The notes: generated by a model from the sequence alone, not told the origin. Shown: positions 48,634-58,001, numbered from the stretch's first letter. The stretch is DNA of 64,000 nucleotides from Martinezella miluonensis (GCF_900094545.1 NZ_FMAH01000017.1:1-64000); one strand, 5' to 3'. Numbers and translations: made by a program.

Positions 48634-50031
48634 CTACTCGTTCATAGCCTTGACGATTTCCTCGGTCACCTTCTTGGCATCACCCAAAAGCATCATCGTG
48701 CCGTCCTTATAGAACAGCGTATTGTCGATGCCGGCATAGCCGGAGCCGAGCGAGCGTTTGACGAAGAGGCAGGTCTTGGCCTTGTCGACATCGAGGATCG
48801 GCATGCCGTAGATCGGCGAAGTCTTGTCGTCGCGCGCCGCCGGATTGGTGACGTCGTTGGCGCCGATGACATAGGCAACATCGGCCTGGGCGAGTTCCGA
48901 ATTGATGTCCTCGAGCTCGAAGACTTCGTCATAGGGCACATTGGCCTCGGCCAAAAGCACGTTCATGTGGCCCGGCATGCGGCCGGCAACGGGGTGGATG
49001 GCATATTTCACCTCGACGCCATGCGCCTTCAGCCTGTCGGCCATTTCGCGCAACGCATGCTGGGCCTGCGCCACCGCCATGCCATAGCCCGGCACGATGA
49101 TGACCTTGGAGGCGTTCGCCATCAGATAGGCGGCATCCTCGGCAGAACCGAGCTTCACGGTCTTATCGGAATTATCGGCTCCGCCCGATGCCGTCTCGCC
49201 GCCAAAACCACCGAGAATGACCGAGATGAAAGAGCGGTTCATGCCCTTGCACATGATGTAGGACAGGATCGCGCCCGAGGACCCGACAAGCGCGCCGGTG
49301 ATGATGAGCGCCAGATTGCCGAGTGTGAAGCCGATGCCGGCGGCTGCCCAGCCGGAATAGGAGTTCAGCATCGAAACGACGACAGGCATGTCGGCGCCGC
49401 CGATCGGCACGATCAGCAGCACGCCAAGCACCAGCGACAGCAGGACGACCGCCCAGAAGGCGAAATGGCTCTCGCTTGCCGCCAGGCTGATGATGAAGAA
49501 CACGATCAGGGCAAGCAGGGTAGCGTTGATGATGTGGCGGTTCGGCAGCATGATCGGCTTGCCGGACATGCGTCCATCGAGCTTCAGGAAGGCGATGATC
49601 GAGCCGGTGAAGGTCAGCGCACCGATGGCGACGCCGATCGCCATTTCGATGCGTGCTTCCGTATGGATATGGCCGATTTCGCCGATACCGAAGGAAGATG
49701 GTGTATAGAGCGCAGAAGCGGCCACGAGGACGGCAGCGAGACCGACCAGCGAATGGAAACCGGCCACGAGCTGCGGCATGGACGTCATCGGAATGACGCG
49801 GGCGATATAGGCACCTGCCCCGCCGCCGATGGCAAGGCCGAGAACGATCAGCACGAAGCCGCCGAAAGACGGCGTCGCCAGCACAAGCGTCGTTGCGATG
49901 GCGATGCCCATGCCGATCATGCCGTAGAGATTGCCGCGCCGGCTGGTTGCCGGATGGGAGAGCCCGCGCAGTGCCAGGATGAACAGCACGCCGGAGACGA
50001 GATAGAGGAAAGCCGCGATATTGCTCAGCAT
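48634..50031 (-). CDS. pntB: NAD(P) transhydrogenase beta subunit
   Basis: 465 residues from MLSNIAAFLYLVSGVLFILALRGLS. About nine membrane helices in the first 180 residues, then the NADP(H)-binding domain III (about 290-465: VIIVPGYGMAVAQAQHALREMADRL, HPVAGRMPGHMNVLLAEANVPYDEV, GANDVTNPAARDDKTSPIYGMPILDVDKA). It couples proton entry to hydride transfer from NADH to NADP+. Start at 50031 because of GAGGGCGG just upstream and because the upstream residues do not belong. It is the last of four leftward genes. Confidence 0.95.
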   Translation of the reverse strand: MLSNIAAFLYLVSGVLFILALRGLSHPATSRRGNLYGMIGMGIAIATTLVLATPSFGGFVLIVLGLAIGGGAGAYIARVIPMTSMPQLVAGFHSLVGLAAVLVAASALYTPSSFGIGEIGHIHTEARIEMAIGVAIGALTFTGSIIAFLKLDGRMSGKPIMLPNRHIINATLLALIVFFIISLAASESHFAFWAVVLLSLVLGVLLIVPIGGADMPVVVSMLNSYSGWAAAGIGFTLGNLALIITGALVGSSGAILSYIMCKGMNRSFISVILGGFGGETASGGADNSDKTVKLGSAEDAAYLMANASKVIIVPGYGMAVAQAQHALREMADRLKAHGVEVKYAIHPVAGRMPGHMNVLLAEANVPYDEVFELEDINSELAQADVAYVIGANDVTNPAARDDKTSPIYGMPILDVDKAKTCLFVKRSLGSGYAGIDNTLFYKDGTMMLLGDAKKVTEEIVKAMNE

Positions 50032-50038
50032 GCCGCCC

Positions 50039-50437
50039 TCACTTGTCCTTCTTCTTGTACATCGCCAGCATGCGCTGGGTGACAAGGAAACCACCGACGA
50101 TATTGACCGAGACAAGCATCAGCGCCACGAAGCCGAAGCCGGTGGCGAGACCACTCGCCGAAATTCCAACCGCCAGCAACGCGCCGACGACGATGACCGA
50201 GGAGATGGCGTTCGTGACCGCCATCAGCGGCGTGTGCAGGGCCGGCGTCACCGACCAGACGACGTAGTAGCCAACGAAGATCGCCAGCACGAAGATGGCA
50301 AGCTGGAAGACGAAAGGATCGATCGCTCCGCCCGTTGCCGCGCTGGCAACCTCTGGCGCCTGTGCAGCGGCGGTCCTGACGGCGGTGACGGCATCATTCA
50401 GTTGCTGAAGTGCCTGGTCCATTGCTTGGCTGGCCAT
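50039..50437 (-). CDS. pntA2: NAD(P) transhydrogenase alpha-2 subunit (membrane part)
   Basis: 132 residues from MASQAMDQALQQLNDAVTAVRTAA. Three to four helices: DPFVFQLAIFVLAIFVGYYVVWSV, HTPLMAVTNAISSVIVVGALLAVG and FGFVALMLVSVNIVGGFLVTQRMLAMY, the standard domain II half. In enterobacteria this part is fused to the alpha-1 subunit; the split form is usual in rhizobia. GGGAG lies before the ATG, and pntB starts 7 bp after its end. Confidence 0.93.
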   Translation of the reverse strand: MASQAMDQALQQLNDAVTAVRTAAAQAPEVASAATGGAIDPFVFQLAIFVLAIFVGYYVVWSVTPALHTPLMAVTNAISSVIVVGALLAVGISASGLATGFGFVALMLVSVNIVGGFLVTQRMLAMYKKKDK

Positions 50438-50438
50438 C

Positions 50439-51611
50439 TCAGAGATCTCCCTTGTTGACCGTCGGCTGGTCGGGATCGACGAAATTCGGGTGAACGACTT
50501 CGCCGTCATCGGTCAGCATCGTCGCCTTGATCAGCTCATCGGCGCGGTTGAGGCCGAGGCTCTTGCTATCTTTGTCGACCATCGTTTCCAGGAAGGTGAC
50601 GAGGTTCTTGGCGTAGAGAGCCGAGGCGCTGGCCGCGATGCGGCCGGCCATGTTGGGATAGCCGACCACCCTGACACCCTCGACGTGGGCGACCTTGCCA
50701 TATTCGGCGCCCTCGATATTACCGCCGCGCTCGACAGCAAGATCGACGGCGACCGCGCCGGCGCGCATCGCCTTCAGCATGTTACGGCTGACGAGGCGCG
50801 GCGCCGGCCGGCCGGGGATCAGCGCCGTGGTGATGATGATGTCCTGCTTGGCGATATGATCGGCGACAAGAGCCGCCTGCTTGGCCTGATATTCCTCGGA
50901 CATTTCCTTGGCATAGCCGCCGGCGGTCTCCGCCGCCTTGAATTCCTCATCCTCGACGGCGATGAATTTCGCGCCGAGCGAGGCGACCTGTTCCTTGGCT
51001 GCTGGCCGCACATCAGTTGCAGAGACCAGCGCACCGAGACGCCGCGCCGTAGCGATCGCCTGCAGTCCGGCAACACCAGCGCCCATGACGAACACCTTTG
51101 CCGCCGGCACGGTGCCCGCCGCCGTCATCATCATGGGCAGCGCCCGGTCATAGACGGCAGCGGCGTCGATCACGGCTTGATAACCGGCAAGATTGGCTTG
51201 CGATGACAGCACGTCCATAGACTGCGCCCTGGTGATGCGCGGCATCAGCTCCATGGCAAAACTGGTGAGCCCGGCGCGCGCCATCTCCTCAAGCGCCGCC
51301 TCGTTGCCATAAGGATCCATGATGGCGATGACGATTGCGCCGCTCTTGTAACCGGCGATCTCAGCACTCGTCGGCCGCCTGACCTTGAGGATGACATCGG
51401 CCGTTTTCGCATCATCAACAGAGCCGATCCGCGCGCCGATGGCCTCATATTCCGCATCCGGGATGCGCGACAAGGCGCCGGCGTCAGCTTCGATCACGAC
51501 GTCGAAACCGAGGCTCCTCATCTTCTTTACCGTCTCGACGGAGGCCGCAACACGCGTCTCCTCCGCCACGCTTTCCTTGGCCACGAAAACCAGATTGCTC
51601 AACGACAACAC
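50439..51611 (-). CDS. pntA1: NAD(P) transhydrogenase alpha-1 subunit (NAD-binding)
   Basis: 390 residues of soluble domain I. The alanine-dehydrogenase-like fold has AKESVAEETRVAASVETVKKMRSLGFDVVIEADAG at the start and the NAD loop KVFVMGAGVAGLQAIATARRLGALVSATDVRPAAKEQVASLGAKF. It binds NADH and works with domain III of PntB. The start is uncertain: a GTG at 51611 has no spacing from its GCGAGG, while a TTG at about 51602 is better spaced. Both give essentially the same protein. Confidence 0.94.
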   Translation of the reverse strand: MLSLSNLVFVAKESVAEETRVAASVETVKKMRSLGFDVVIEADAGALSRIPDAEYEAIGARIGSVDDAKTADVILKVRRPTSAEIAGYKSGAIVIAIMDPYGNEAALEEMARAGLTSFAMELMPRITRAQSMDVLSSQANLAGYQAVIDAAAVYDRALPMMMTAAGTVPAAKVFVMGAGVAGLQAIATARRLGALVSATDVRPAAKEQVASLGAKFIAVEDEEFKAAETAGGYAKEMSEEYQAKQAALVADHIAKQDIIITTALIPGRPAPRLVSRNMLKAMRAGAVAVDLAVERGGNIEGAEYGKVAHVEGVRVVGYPNMAGRIAASASALYAKNLVTFLETMVDKDSKSLGLNRADELIKATMLTDDGEVVHPNFVDPDQPTVNKGDL

Positions 51612-51715
51612 CTCGCATCGAACGGCGGCACACCTGGTGAGGCGGCGCTGCAGCCTGCAGAATCACGGGAAGGCTCGGACCAGAAAGGTCCGGCGCGTCG
51701 ATCAGCGCTGGAACG

Positions 51716-51940
51716 TCAGCGCAGCAGAATGATGCTGGCGATGGAAAGAACGATGAAAATGAGCAGGCCGCCGAGGAACCCGGCATGACCGAAGAAACCG
51801 GCCGCCATCGCGATCATCAATGCTGCAACGATCGCGGACCCGACCCGAGCACCCGCGATGAAAAGACCATAGGTCTTCTCGTGCTCCTTATAGTCCATGG
51901 GAGCACCAGTTTCAGCGGGTCCAGTGTGATGTTCGGCCAT
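51716..51940 (-). CDS. aa3-type cytochrome c oxidase subunit IV
   Basis: 74 residues: a short soluble N-terminus (MAEHHTGPAETGAPMDYKEHEKTYGLF) and two membrane segments (GSAIVAALMIAMAAGFF and LGGLLIFIVLSIASIILL). This is the bacterial subunit IV (COX4_pro_2) pattern, starting with DYKEHEKTY. It accompanies the aa3 oxidase but its gene sits with pntA in rhizobia, away from the main oxidase genes. It is 104 bp upstream of pntA1 and could share a transcript. Confidence 0.93.
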   Translation of the reverse strand: MAEHHTGPAETGAPMDYKEHEKTYGLFIAGARVGSAIVAALMIAMAAGFFGHAGFLGGLLIFIVLSIASIILLR

Positions 51941-52120
51941 TCAAAAATCTCCCCTCGATGCACTCAACTCCATAGGCCTAAAAACTGACCGGGAGCCGGA
52001 GTTCGTCCTCAAAAGCAGCGGCACCCAGCATTAAGGTGCCGCAGCCAAATTTCCTCTACCGAGGGGTTACACAAAGCGGCGGGAAATGCAATGCATGAGA
52101 AGGTCGCATCGGTACGCAGC

Positions 52121-52876
52121 TTAGCCGAATTGCGCGCTAATCTCGCGCCTGCCGCCGCTTGCCAGCCGCGCTGTGGGCAGAATGGTCAACGGAGGCGAGC
52201 CATTGTCTTCGCTGCGCGAGAACATCATGCGCCGTTCATATGGTTCCGAATCGAAGAACGGATAGCGCTTCATCAGTTTTCCGCGAATCTCCTTCGACCG
52301 CGACGCCAGCAGCGTGAGTTCGAAGCCATAGGTCTTGGTCATGCGGGGCGGTACGACCGTATCGGCATAGAAGACACGCTTGTAGAACGCCGCATGGGCC
52401 GGACGAATGTGCTGCATTACCCGATCCGTGTTGAAATAAATGGCGCCGACGATCGCTGGCCTCAGCGTCAGATAGGGCAAAGCCGGCAGTTCCAGCTCGA
52501 AATCGGGATCCACGGCAAAGCGCGCGGGATCGATCAGCGTCATGCCGGCATCGAGGAAGGCATGAATCTCGTCTGGAAAAATGCCGGTCGACTGGCATAC
52601 CCGGTGATCCGGCGTCACATGGTGGATCCGCACCGTGCTCACCAGCTCCTCGTAGTAATAGACTCCGAAGATATAGGCGTGATCATCGAAATCGATGTCA
52701 TCAATCAGGTTTTGGGCGGCCACGGGCAGGACGTCGCGTGCCTTGTAAGCCTTGTAGCGTAGCCGCGCGACATCCTCCATGTCTTCGCTGCTTTCGATCC
52801 GGCGGTACTCCACGTGATCGAGCACCTCCATCAGCTTGCCGGCGAAGCTGTTTTTCAAAGTACTCATATGAGTCAT
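52121..52876 (-). CDS. FeeM-like N-acyl amino acid synthase / GNAT acyltransferase
   Basis: 251 residues (248 from ATG 52867). It resembles the FeeM family of long-chain N-acyltransferases, related in fold to LuxI-type AHL synthases. The N-terminal YRRIESSEDMEDVARLRYKAYKARDVLP has the Arg-Tyr pattern of this fold, followed by YIFGVYYYEELVSTVRIHHV and the active half RPAIVGAIYFNTDRVMQHIRPAHAAFYKRVFYADTVVPP. FeeM makes N-acyl tyrosines; the amine here is unknown. A perfect palindrome, ACTCATATGAGT, covers the start codons. The gene lies leftward of a GGDEF/EAL gene, not co-transcribed with it by any direct evidence. Confidence 0.75.
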   Translation of the reverse strand: MTHMSTLKNSFAGKLMEVLDHVEYRRIESSEDMEDVARLRYKAYKARDVLPVAAQNLIDDIDFDDHAYIFGVYYYEELVSTVRIHHVTPDHRVCQSTGIFPDEIHAFLDAGMTLIDPARFAVDPDFELELPALPYLTLRPAIVGAIYFNTDRVMQHIRPAHAAFYKRVFYADTVVPPRMTKTYGFELTLLASRSKEIRGKLMKRYPFFDSEPYERRMMFSRSEDNGSPPLTILPTARLASGGRREISAQFG

Positions 52877-52907
52877 GGTTAATGTTCCGTAATGGTTAAC
52901 GGAACAT
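52862..52907. promoter_or_regulatory. Palindromes at the start of the FeeM-like gene
   Basis: ACTCATATGAGT (52862-52873) is a perfect 12-bp palindrome over the initiation region, and ATGTTCCGT (52882-52890) faces ACGGAACAT (52899-52907) just upstream. Together they look like one or two operators. The regulator is not identifiable. Confidence 0.55.
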
Positions 52908-53195
52908 CTTTGGTATTAAAGCAAAATTTGATCAATATTTGTTTTAAATTTTATTAACTATTCGTTCATTAAGGTTAATTTTCTTGGCCAATACCGGCAA
53001 AAGCTGAGGTTGCGAAAGCGCTCTAGCTTCCATTGCTACAAGGCGGCGCTCTCACAGCTTCGACTCTCCACTCCGACATGGGGAAATGAGCCAGCGCCAG
53101 CCACGCTCGATCCCTGTCAGTTGGCCTTCAATGAGGTGAGTGATCGTTGCGAACGACCCTAGCATCGGGAGATGACTTAGGGGGCTACCAAAGCA
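52908..53195. other. AT-rich intergenic region
   Basis: About 290 bp, with an AT-rich stretch (about 52910-52985) rich in TTAA motifs, e.g. TTTTATTAA and GGTTAATTTT. No gene, hairpin or RNA is evident. The TTAA sites could be CtrA targets but none has the TTAA-N7-TTAA spacing. Confidence 0.3.
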
Positions 53196-55499
53196 TCAGG
53201 CGACGTGATCGTGCCGCAGCCCCGATTGCCGGCGGGCGAGGCTGTCCACTGTTCCGACAACCTGTTCCCGCGGCACGGGCATGGAGAAAACATAGCCCTG
53301 GATGATATCGGCGAGATTGTTCTCAACGATCAGCGCCAGTTGCTCCGGCGTCTCGACCCCCTCGATCACGATGTGGAGACTGAGGGCGCGGGAAAGATCG
53401 ACGATGCCGCACAGAAGCTTGAAACGGCGGCTGTCCGTCGTGATGTCGCGAACGAACGACCGGTCGATCTTCACAACATCCACCGGCAAGGAGTCGAGAT
53501 AGCTGAGGCTGGAAAAGCCGGTGCCGAAATCGTCGATGGCGATGGTGATGCCCTTGGCGCGCAGATCCGCAAGAATGGAGCGAACGGTCGCCATCTCGTC
53601 CATCAGGCAGCTTTCCGTCACTTCGAGATGCAGCCGCGAGGGCTCCAATCCCGATGCATCGAGCGCTTCCGCAACGATATCGACGATATCGTTGCTGCGC
53701 AGATCCTGGGCCGAGAGATTGACCGAAACCGCGACCTGTCCCGGCCACGAAACGCAATCCCGGCAGGCCTGATTGATCATGAAGCGGGTGATGCCGCCGA
53801 CAATGCCCATCTCTTCGGCGATCTGCACGAAGATGTTGGGCGGGATCGAACCCTTTTCCGGATGAGTCCAGCGCGCCAAAGCCTCGCAACAATCGATGCG
53901 GGAGCCATCCGGTGTGAACATCGGTTGATACATGGCCAGAAGATTGCCGGCTTCCACCGCCTCGCGCAGATCGTCCTTCAGCTTCTGCCGCTCGACGTAG
54001 CGCGCATCCATCTCCTGCTCGAAGGCGCTGCAGCTTCCCTTCAGCCGCAGTTTGGCATCGAACAGCGCCAGATCGGCCTTGATCTGCCACTCTTCCGGAC
54101 GGAACTCGCGGCTCGACATGGTGACATAGCCGCCGCTGAACGAGATCCGGAAGCTGTTGTCATCGACATCGTAGGTGCCGGTCATCGCGGCATGCAATGC
54201 GCGCACGCGTGAATCGATATCGGATTCATTGCTCTCATTTGGAAAGAACAGCACGAATTGATCGCCCACCAGACGGGCCGGAAGTACCGTGGTGCCCGCA
54301 AGCTCTTTCAAGCGCTCGCCGATAGCGACCAGCAGACGATCTCCCGTCACATGTCCCTTGGTGTCGTTGACATGCTTGAAGTCGTCCACGTCGAGCACGA
54401 GAATACCGACCTGGGTTTCGCCGCTGCGCGCAGCAAGCTTTTCCTTGACCAGCTCGACGAAATATTCGCGGTTCGGCAGCCCCGTCAGAGGATCGTAGCG
54501 AACCATGTGCAGGATCTTGCGCTCTGCCCGGATGCGCACCGTCACATCTTCGAAAATCAGGATGACGACGCCATCGGCACGGCGGCTGGCCGAAAACTCC
54601 AGAAACTGATCTTCATTGAACTGGATCAGGGTGCGCGACAGCGTGCCGCTGACCAGCTGCGCCATCTGCCGCTGAATGAGCCCCGGCAGCGATCCGTCGA
54701 TGAAGGCGTGACGCGCGCCGTAACGCAGCACGACGTCGAATTCACAATCCTTGAGCTGTTCCTGATGCGAGAAATTCAGCAGCTCGCATGCCTTGCGATT
54801 GACCACGAGAATGCGGTTATGCGCGTCGAGCATGAACAAGCCATGCGTCATGTTGTTGAGCGCGGTATCGAACCGGTCGGCGATCAGCGATATCTCGCGC
54901 GATGCGATGACATTCTTGTAGAGAAATTCACGCACGCCGTTCGCCATCGCGCGCGTGGTCAACCCGAACGGGACGAGCATGATGGAAACGATCGCCTTGT
55001 AGAGCTGCTCCGACATCAGACAGGCGATGATGATGGGCAGGCAGCAGGCAAGCGTCTGGAGATCGATCGCCTTCTGTGAACCGTAGTTGCGGCCGACGAT
55101 CGATACCATCGACGCCATGGTCACGGCGATGCAGATGAATTCCGCCAGCGGGTCCTGCACGATCAGGATGGCATAGCCACTGCCGATGCCGAGTATGGAC
55201 GCCGTCGCCGCCGCCCCGATGACGTAGCGCGTTTCCCAACTCGAAATGTCGGCGCGCGTAAAATTATGCTTGTCGGCCGCGTCGAAGAGCCGGAACGAAT
55301 ATATCCGCAGCACGAAAACCGCTGCAAAAGCCAGGCAAAGAACGAGATAGATGCTCGCGCGCGTGCTCATAAACACGACGACATACGTCAGGATATGAAC
55401 CACCACGCCCGTAAACAGCGTTTTACGGTTTCCGAAAAGCGAACTGACGAACGACAGATAAACATCCGTCGGCACGGTGTCCGGGCTTGGAGGCTTCAT
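53196..55499 (-). CDS. Membrane GGDEF/EAL protein with degenerate cyclase motif
   Basis: 767 residues. Six hydrophobic segments (about 28-45, 50-66, 92-115, 119-135, 150-165, 169-180) form a membrane sensor. A PAS-like part (about 205-325) leads to a GGDEF domain (about 330-425) with DPLTGLPNREYF and VDDFKHVND intact, but VGDQF at 411-415 where GGDEF/GGEEF is expected. The EAL domain (about 505-760) is complete: CCEALARW (539-541), EVTESCLMD, IDDFGTGFSSLSYLDSLPVDVVKIDRSFVRDI and IEGVET. So it is probably a c-di-GMP phosphodiesterase whose GGDEF domain binds GTP or c-di-GMP but does not make it. Confidence 0.92.
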   Translation of the reverse strand: MKPPSPDTVPTDVYLSFVSSLFGNRKTLFTGVVVHILTYVVVFMSTRASIYLVLCLAFAAVFVLRIYSFRLFDAADKHNFTRADISSWETRYVIGAAATASILGIGSGYAILIVQDPLAEFICIAVTMASMVSIVGRNYGSQKAIDLQTLACCLPIIIACLMSEQLYKAIVSIMLVPFGLTTRAMANGVREFLYKNVIASREISLIADRFDTALNNMTHGLFMLDAHNRILVVNRKACELLNFSHQEQLKDCEFDVVLRYGARHAFIDGSLPGLIQRQMAQLVSGTLSRTLIQFNEDQFLEFSASRRADGVVILIFEDVTVRIRAERKILHMVRYDPLTGLPNREYFVELVKEKLAARSGETQVGILVLDVDDFKHVNDTKGHVTGDRLLVAIGERLKELAGTTVLPARLVGDQFVLFFPNESNESDIDSRVRALHAAMTGTYDVDDNSFRISFSGGYVTMSSREFRPEEWQIKADLALFDAKLRLKGSCSAFEQEMDARYVERQKLKDDLREAVEAGNLLAMYQPMFTPDGSRIDCCEALARWTHPEKGSIPPNIFVQIAEEMGIVGGITRFMINQACRDCVSWPGQVAVSVNLSAQDLRSNDIVDIVAEALDASGLEPSRLHLEVTESCLMDEMATVRSILADLRAKGITIAIDDFGTGFSSLSYLDSLPVDVVKIDRSFVRDITTDSRRFKLLCGIVDLSRALSLHIVIEGVETPEQLALIVENNLADIIQGYVFSMPVPREQVVGTVDSLARRQSGLRHDHVA

Positions 55500-55730
55500 T
55501 CAGAGTTCCCCTGATGCGGCGGACACCCTAGTCGAAACTTTTTAAAATTTGATTGCCCAAATAGCACGTATATGGACAGATTTTCCAATTATGTCGGCAA
55601 CTTAGGTTGAATTTAGATCACGAAACGCATCGTATTCGTGCAATCGACCTAAGTGAATTCGAACGCCGAGACAATATTTAAGTGACTAATTGATAAAATA
55701 AAACACCATTAGACACTTGTGGAACACGTA
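55500..55730. other. AT-rich intergenic region
   Basis: About 230 bp without a gene or terminator. Many short AT runs are present; no promoter pair was convincing for the leftward GGDEF/EAL gene. Confidence 0.3.
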
Positions 55731-56837
55731 TCAGAGCTTGCCCGCCCGCTGCTGGATCATCATGAACGTGTCGAACGTATACTCGGAGAGTTGCATCCAC
55801 AGATACGCGTCCTTCTTATAAGCGACCTGATCCGCATAGATGCGCTTGAAGGAATCGTTGGATTTGGACAGATCGGCATAAAGTCCGTTGGCTGCCTGGA
55901 AGCAGGCTTCCATGATCTCCTGGCTGAAGGGGCGTAGCGTCACGCCCTGCTGCACGATGTCCTTCAGTGCCTGGGGATTTTTCACGTCATATTTCGCCAG
56001 CATGTTGGTGTTGGCGAAAGCGCAGGCATCAGTGAGGATGGCCTGATAGTTCTTCGGCAGCCCGTTCCATTTTTCCAGGTTGAAGAAGGCGTGCACCACG
56101 GCACCGCCCTCCCACCATCCGGGGTAATAGTAGTATTTGGCGATCTTCTGTAGTCCGAGCTTCAGGTCGTCATAGGGGCCGACCCATTCGACCGCATCGA
56201 CGGCGCCCTTGTCCAGCGCATTGTAGACATCATTCGCGGCGATATCCTGCTGCGGGGCAACGCCGATCTTCTGCACCACCTTGCCGGCAAGGCCGGCTAT
56301 GCGCATCTTCAGGCCCTTGAGATCGTCGAGCGTGTTGATTTCCTTGCGGAACCAGCCACCCATCTGCGCACCGGTATTGCCGGCGGGAAGCCCCAATATG
56401 CCTTGCGTGGCATAGAACTCGTTCATCAGCTTGTTGCCGTTGCCCTGGTAGAACCAGGCATTGGTCAGCCGGGCATTGAGGCCGAACGGCAGCGTCGTGC
56501 CGATGGCGTAGGTCGGATCTTTGTCCGCGAAATAATAGGAGCAGGTATGCGCGGCATCGACCGTGCCGGCGCTCACCGCATCTGCAACCTGCGCACCGGG
56601 CACGATTTCGCCGGCCTCATAGATCTGAATGGTGAAATTGCCGTTCGTCGCGTCGGAAACATGGGTGGCGATATCCTCCGCGCCGCCATAGATCGTGTCC
56701 AGGCTTTTCGGAAAGGAAGACGTCATCTTCCAGGTGATCTTTGGATACTCCTGAGCCAGAGCCGGGGTCGCAAGCGCGGAGGCGGCAGCACCTGCGCCAA
56801 CTGCTCCTGCCCGCCTTATGAAGGAACGGCGATCCAT
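55731..56837 (-). CDS. TRAP transporter substrate-binding protein
   Basis: 368 residues. A twin-arginine signal (MDRRSFIRRAGAVGAGAAASALATPALA) precedes the mature DctP fold: ITWKMTSSFPKSLDTIYGGAEDIATHVSDATNGNFTIQIYEAGEIVPG, LPAGNTGAQMGGWFRKEINTLDDLKGLKMRIAGLAG and WVGPYDDLKLGL. The W...GPYDD and R-containing RIAG blocks are those of TakP-like binding proteins that take 2-oxo acids. It works in the periplasm with DctQ/DctM membrane subunits, but no such genes are in the window, so it is an orphan here. The Tat signal means it is folded before export. Confidence 0.9.
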   Translation of the reverse strand: MDRRSFIRRAGAVGAGAAASALATPALAQEYPKITWKMTSSFPKSLDTIYGGAEDIATHVSDATNGNFTIQIYEAGEIVPGAQVADAVSAGTVDAAHTCSYYFADKDPTYAIGTTLPFGLNARLTNAWFYQGNGNKLMNEFYATQGILGLPAGNTGAQMGGWFRKEINTLDDLKGLKMRIAGLAGKVVQKIGVAPQQDIAANDVYNALDKGAVDAVEWVGPYDDLKLGLQKIAKYYYYPGWWEGGAVVHAFFNLEKWNGLPKNYQAILTDACAFANTNMLAKYDVKNPQALKDIVQQGVTLRPFSQEIMEACFQAANGLYADLSKSNDSFKRIYADQVAYKKDAYLWMQLSEYTFDTFMMIQQRAGKL

Positions 56838-57130
56838 CGAAATCTCCCATACGGACGGCTATGCTGGAGAGCGGAACGCTCCCCGATTGGCGCAAGCGAT
56901 GGAGCTAACCACGCCGCACACGGTCTTTCAAGTTTGCTCTCGCATCGCATTATGGCGATTCCTGTACATCCTTGTGACGAATGAAGGCAAAGCCTTACTG
57001 AAACCACTCCGCGTTGCCGGCAGGCCTATATGCGCGTAGATTGAAAGCAAGGATAATCCGCCCTCGGATTGACATCTTCGTCTTCCAGGGGTCTCAGCGA
57101 ATAGCCGTTTTGCACCTTCCGGAGCCTTGA
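56838..57130. promoter_or_regulatory. Divergent region of the TRAP and PuuD-like genes
   Basis: 293 bp with no gene. No clear dyads or -10/-35 pairs were found by eye. Confidence 0.25.
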
Positions 57131-57901
57131 ATGTCCAGACCAATCATCGCCATCCCCGCCGACATCCGCGAGTTCGATGGAACGACCTGGCATGCGGTGC
57201 AGCAGCAATATGTCCGCGCCGCCGTCAAGGCGGCAGGACTGATGCCGCTGATCGTTCCGGCGCTGGAGGACGGTAACGATGCGGACGCCATTCTGGACCG
57301 AGTCGACGGGCTGCTCGTCTCCGGTTCCGCCAGCAACGTGCATCCGTCGCTCTATGGGAAAGAAGCACGCGACAGCGACGGCCCCTTCGATCCGGCGCGC
57401 GACGCGACATCGCTGCCGCTTATCCGCCGCGCCATCGAGCGCGCCATTCCGATGCTCGCCATCTGCCGCGGCATTCAGGAGCTGAACGTCGCGCTTGGCG
57501 GCACGCTTGCCAGCGAGATCCAGGAGCAGCCTGGCATCTGGGACCATCGCAAACCGCAGAATGTCGATCGCGACACGATGTATTCGATCCGCCAGAGCGT
57601 CTTCGTCAAGGAAGGCTCGTGCATCGCCCGCGTCGTCGGCCCGGGCGAAGTGCGCGTCAACTCGCTGCATCGCCAGGCGATTGCCGATACGGCGCCAAGG
57701 CTGCAGGTGGAAGCACTGGCCGAGGACGGCACGATCGAGGCCGTCTCCGTCATCGGCGCCAGGGCCTTTGCCGTCGGCGTGCAATGGCATCCGGAATATT
57801 GGGCCGAGACGGATTCGCCGTCACGCAAGCTCTTCGTCGCCTTCGGCGATTCCGTGCGCGACTATGCGGCAAGCAAGGAGCGGCTCGCCGCCGCCCAATA
57901 G
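57131..57901 (+). CDS. Gamma-glutamyl-gamma-aminobutyrate hydrolase-like protein (PuuD type)
   Basis: 256 residues of the class I glutamine amidotransferase fold. The nucleophile elbow is AICRGIQELNVALGG with Cys112, and the catalytic dyad completes at WHPEY with His220 and Glu222. It lacks a synthetase partner domain. PuuD cleaves gamma-glutamyl-GABA in putrescine degradation; other peptidase_C26 proteins act on related gamma-glutamyl compounds. No other puu genes are close, so substrate is inferred. Its stop TAG shares its last base with the RIME repeat that follows. Confidence 0.88.
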   Translation: MSRPIIAIPADIREFDGTTWHAVQQQYVRAAVKAAGLMPLIVPALEDGNDADAILDRVDGLLVSGSASNVHPSLYGKEARDSDGPFDPARDATSLPLIRRAIERAIPMLAICRGIQELNVALGGTLASEIQEQPGIWDHRKPQNVDRDTMYSIRQSVFVKEGSCIARVVGPGEVRVNSLHRQAIADTAPRLQVEALAEDGTIEAVSVIGARAFAVGVQWHPEYWAETDSPSRKLFVAFGDSVRDYAASKERLAAAQ

Positions 57902-58001
57902 AGCATTTCCGCTACCCTTCGAATCGCAAAAACGCTCTATCTTCTTATTTCCCAACGCATTCCGGACGGAAAACCGCTGCGCACTTTTCCATGAAATGCT
58001 C
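57901..58001. repeat. RIME-type repeat, diverged and inverted
   Basis: Two palindromes in the reverse order relative to 4662: GAGCATTTC...GAAATGCTC encloses the TTCCGGACGGAAAACCGCTGCGCACTTTTCC-type core. The other strand reads GCGCAGCGGTTTTCCGTCCGGAA, as in the full copies. It lies between the convergent PuuD-like and dehydrogenase genes. Confidence 0.7.
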
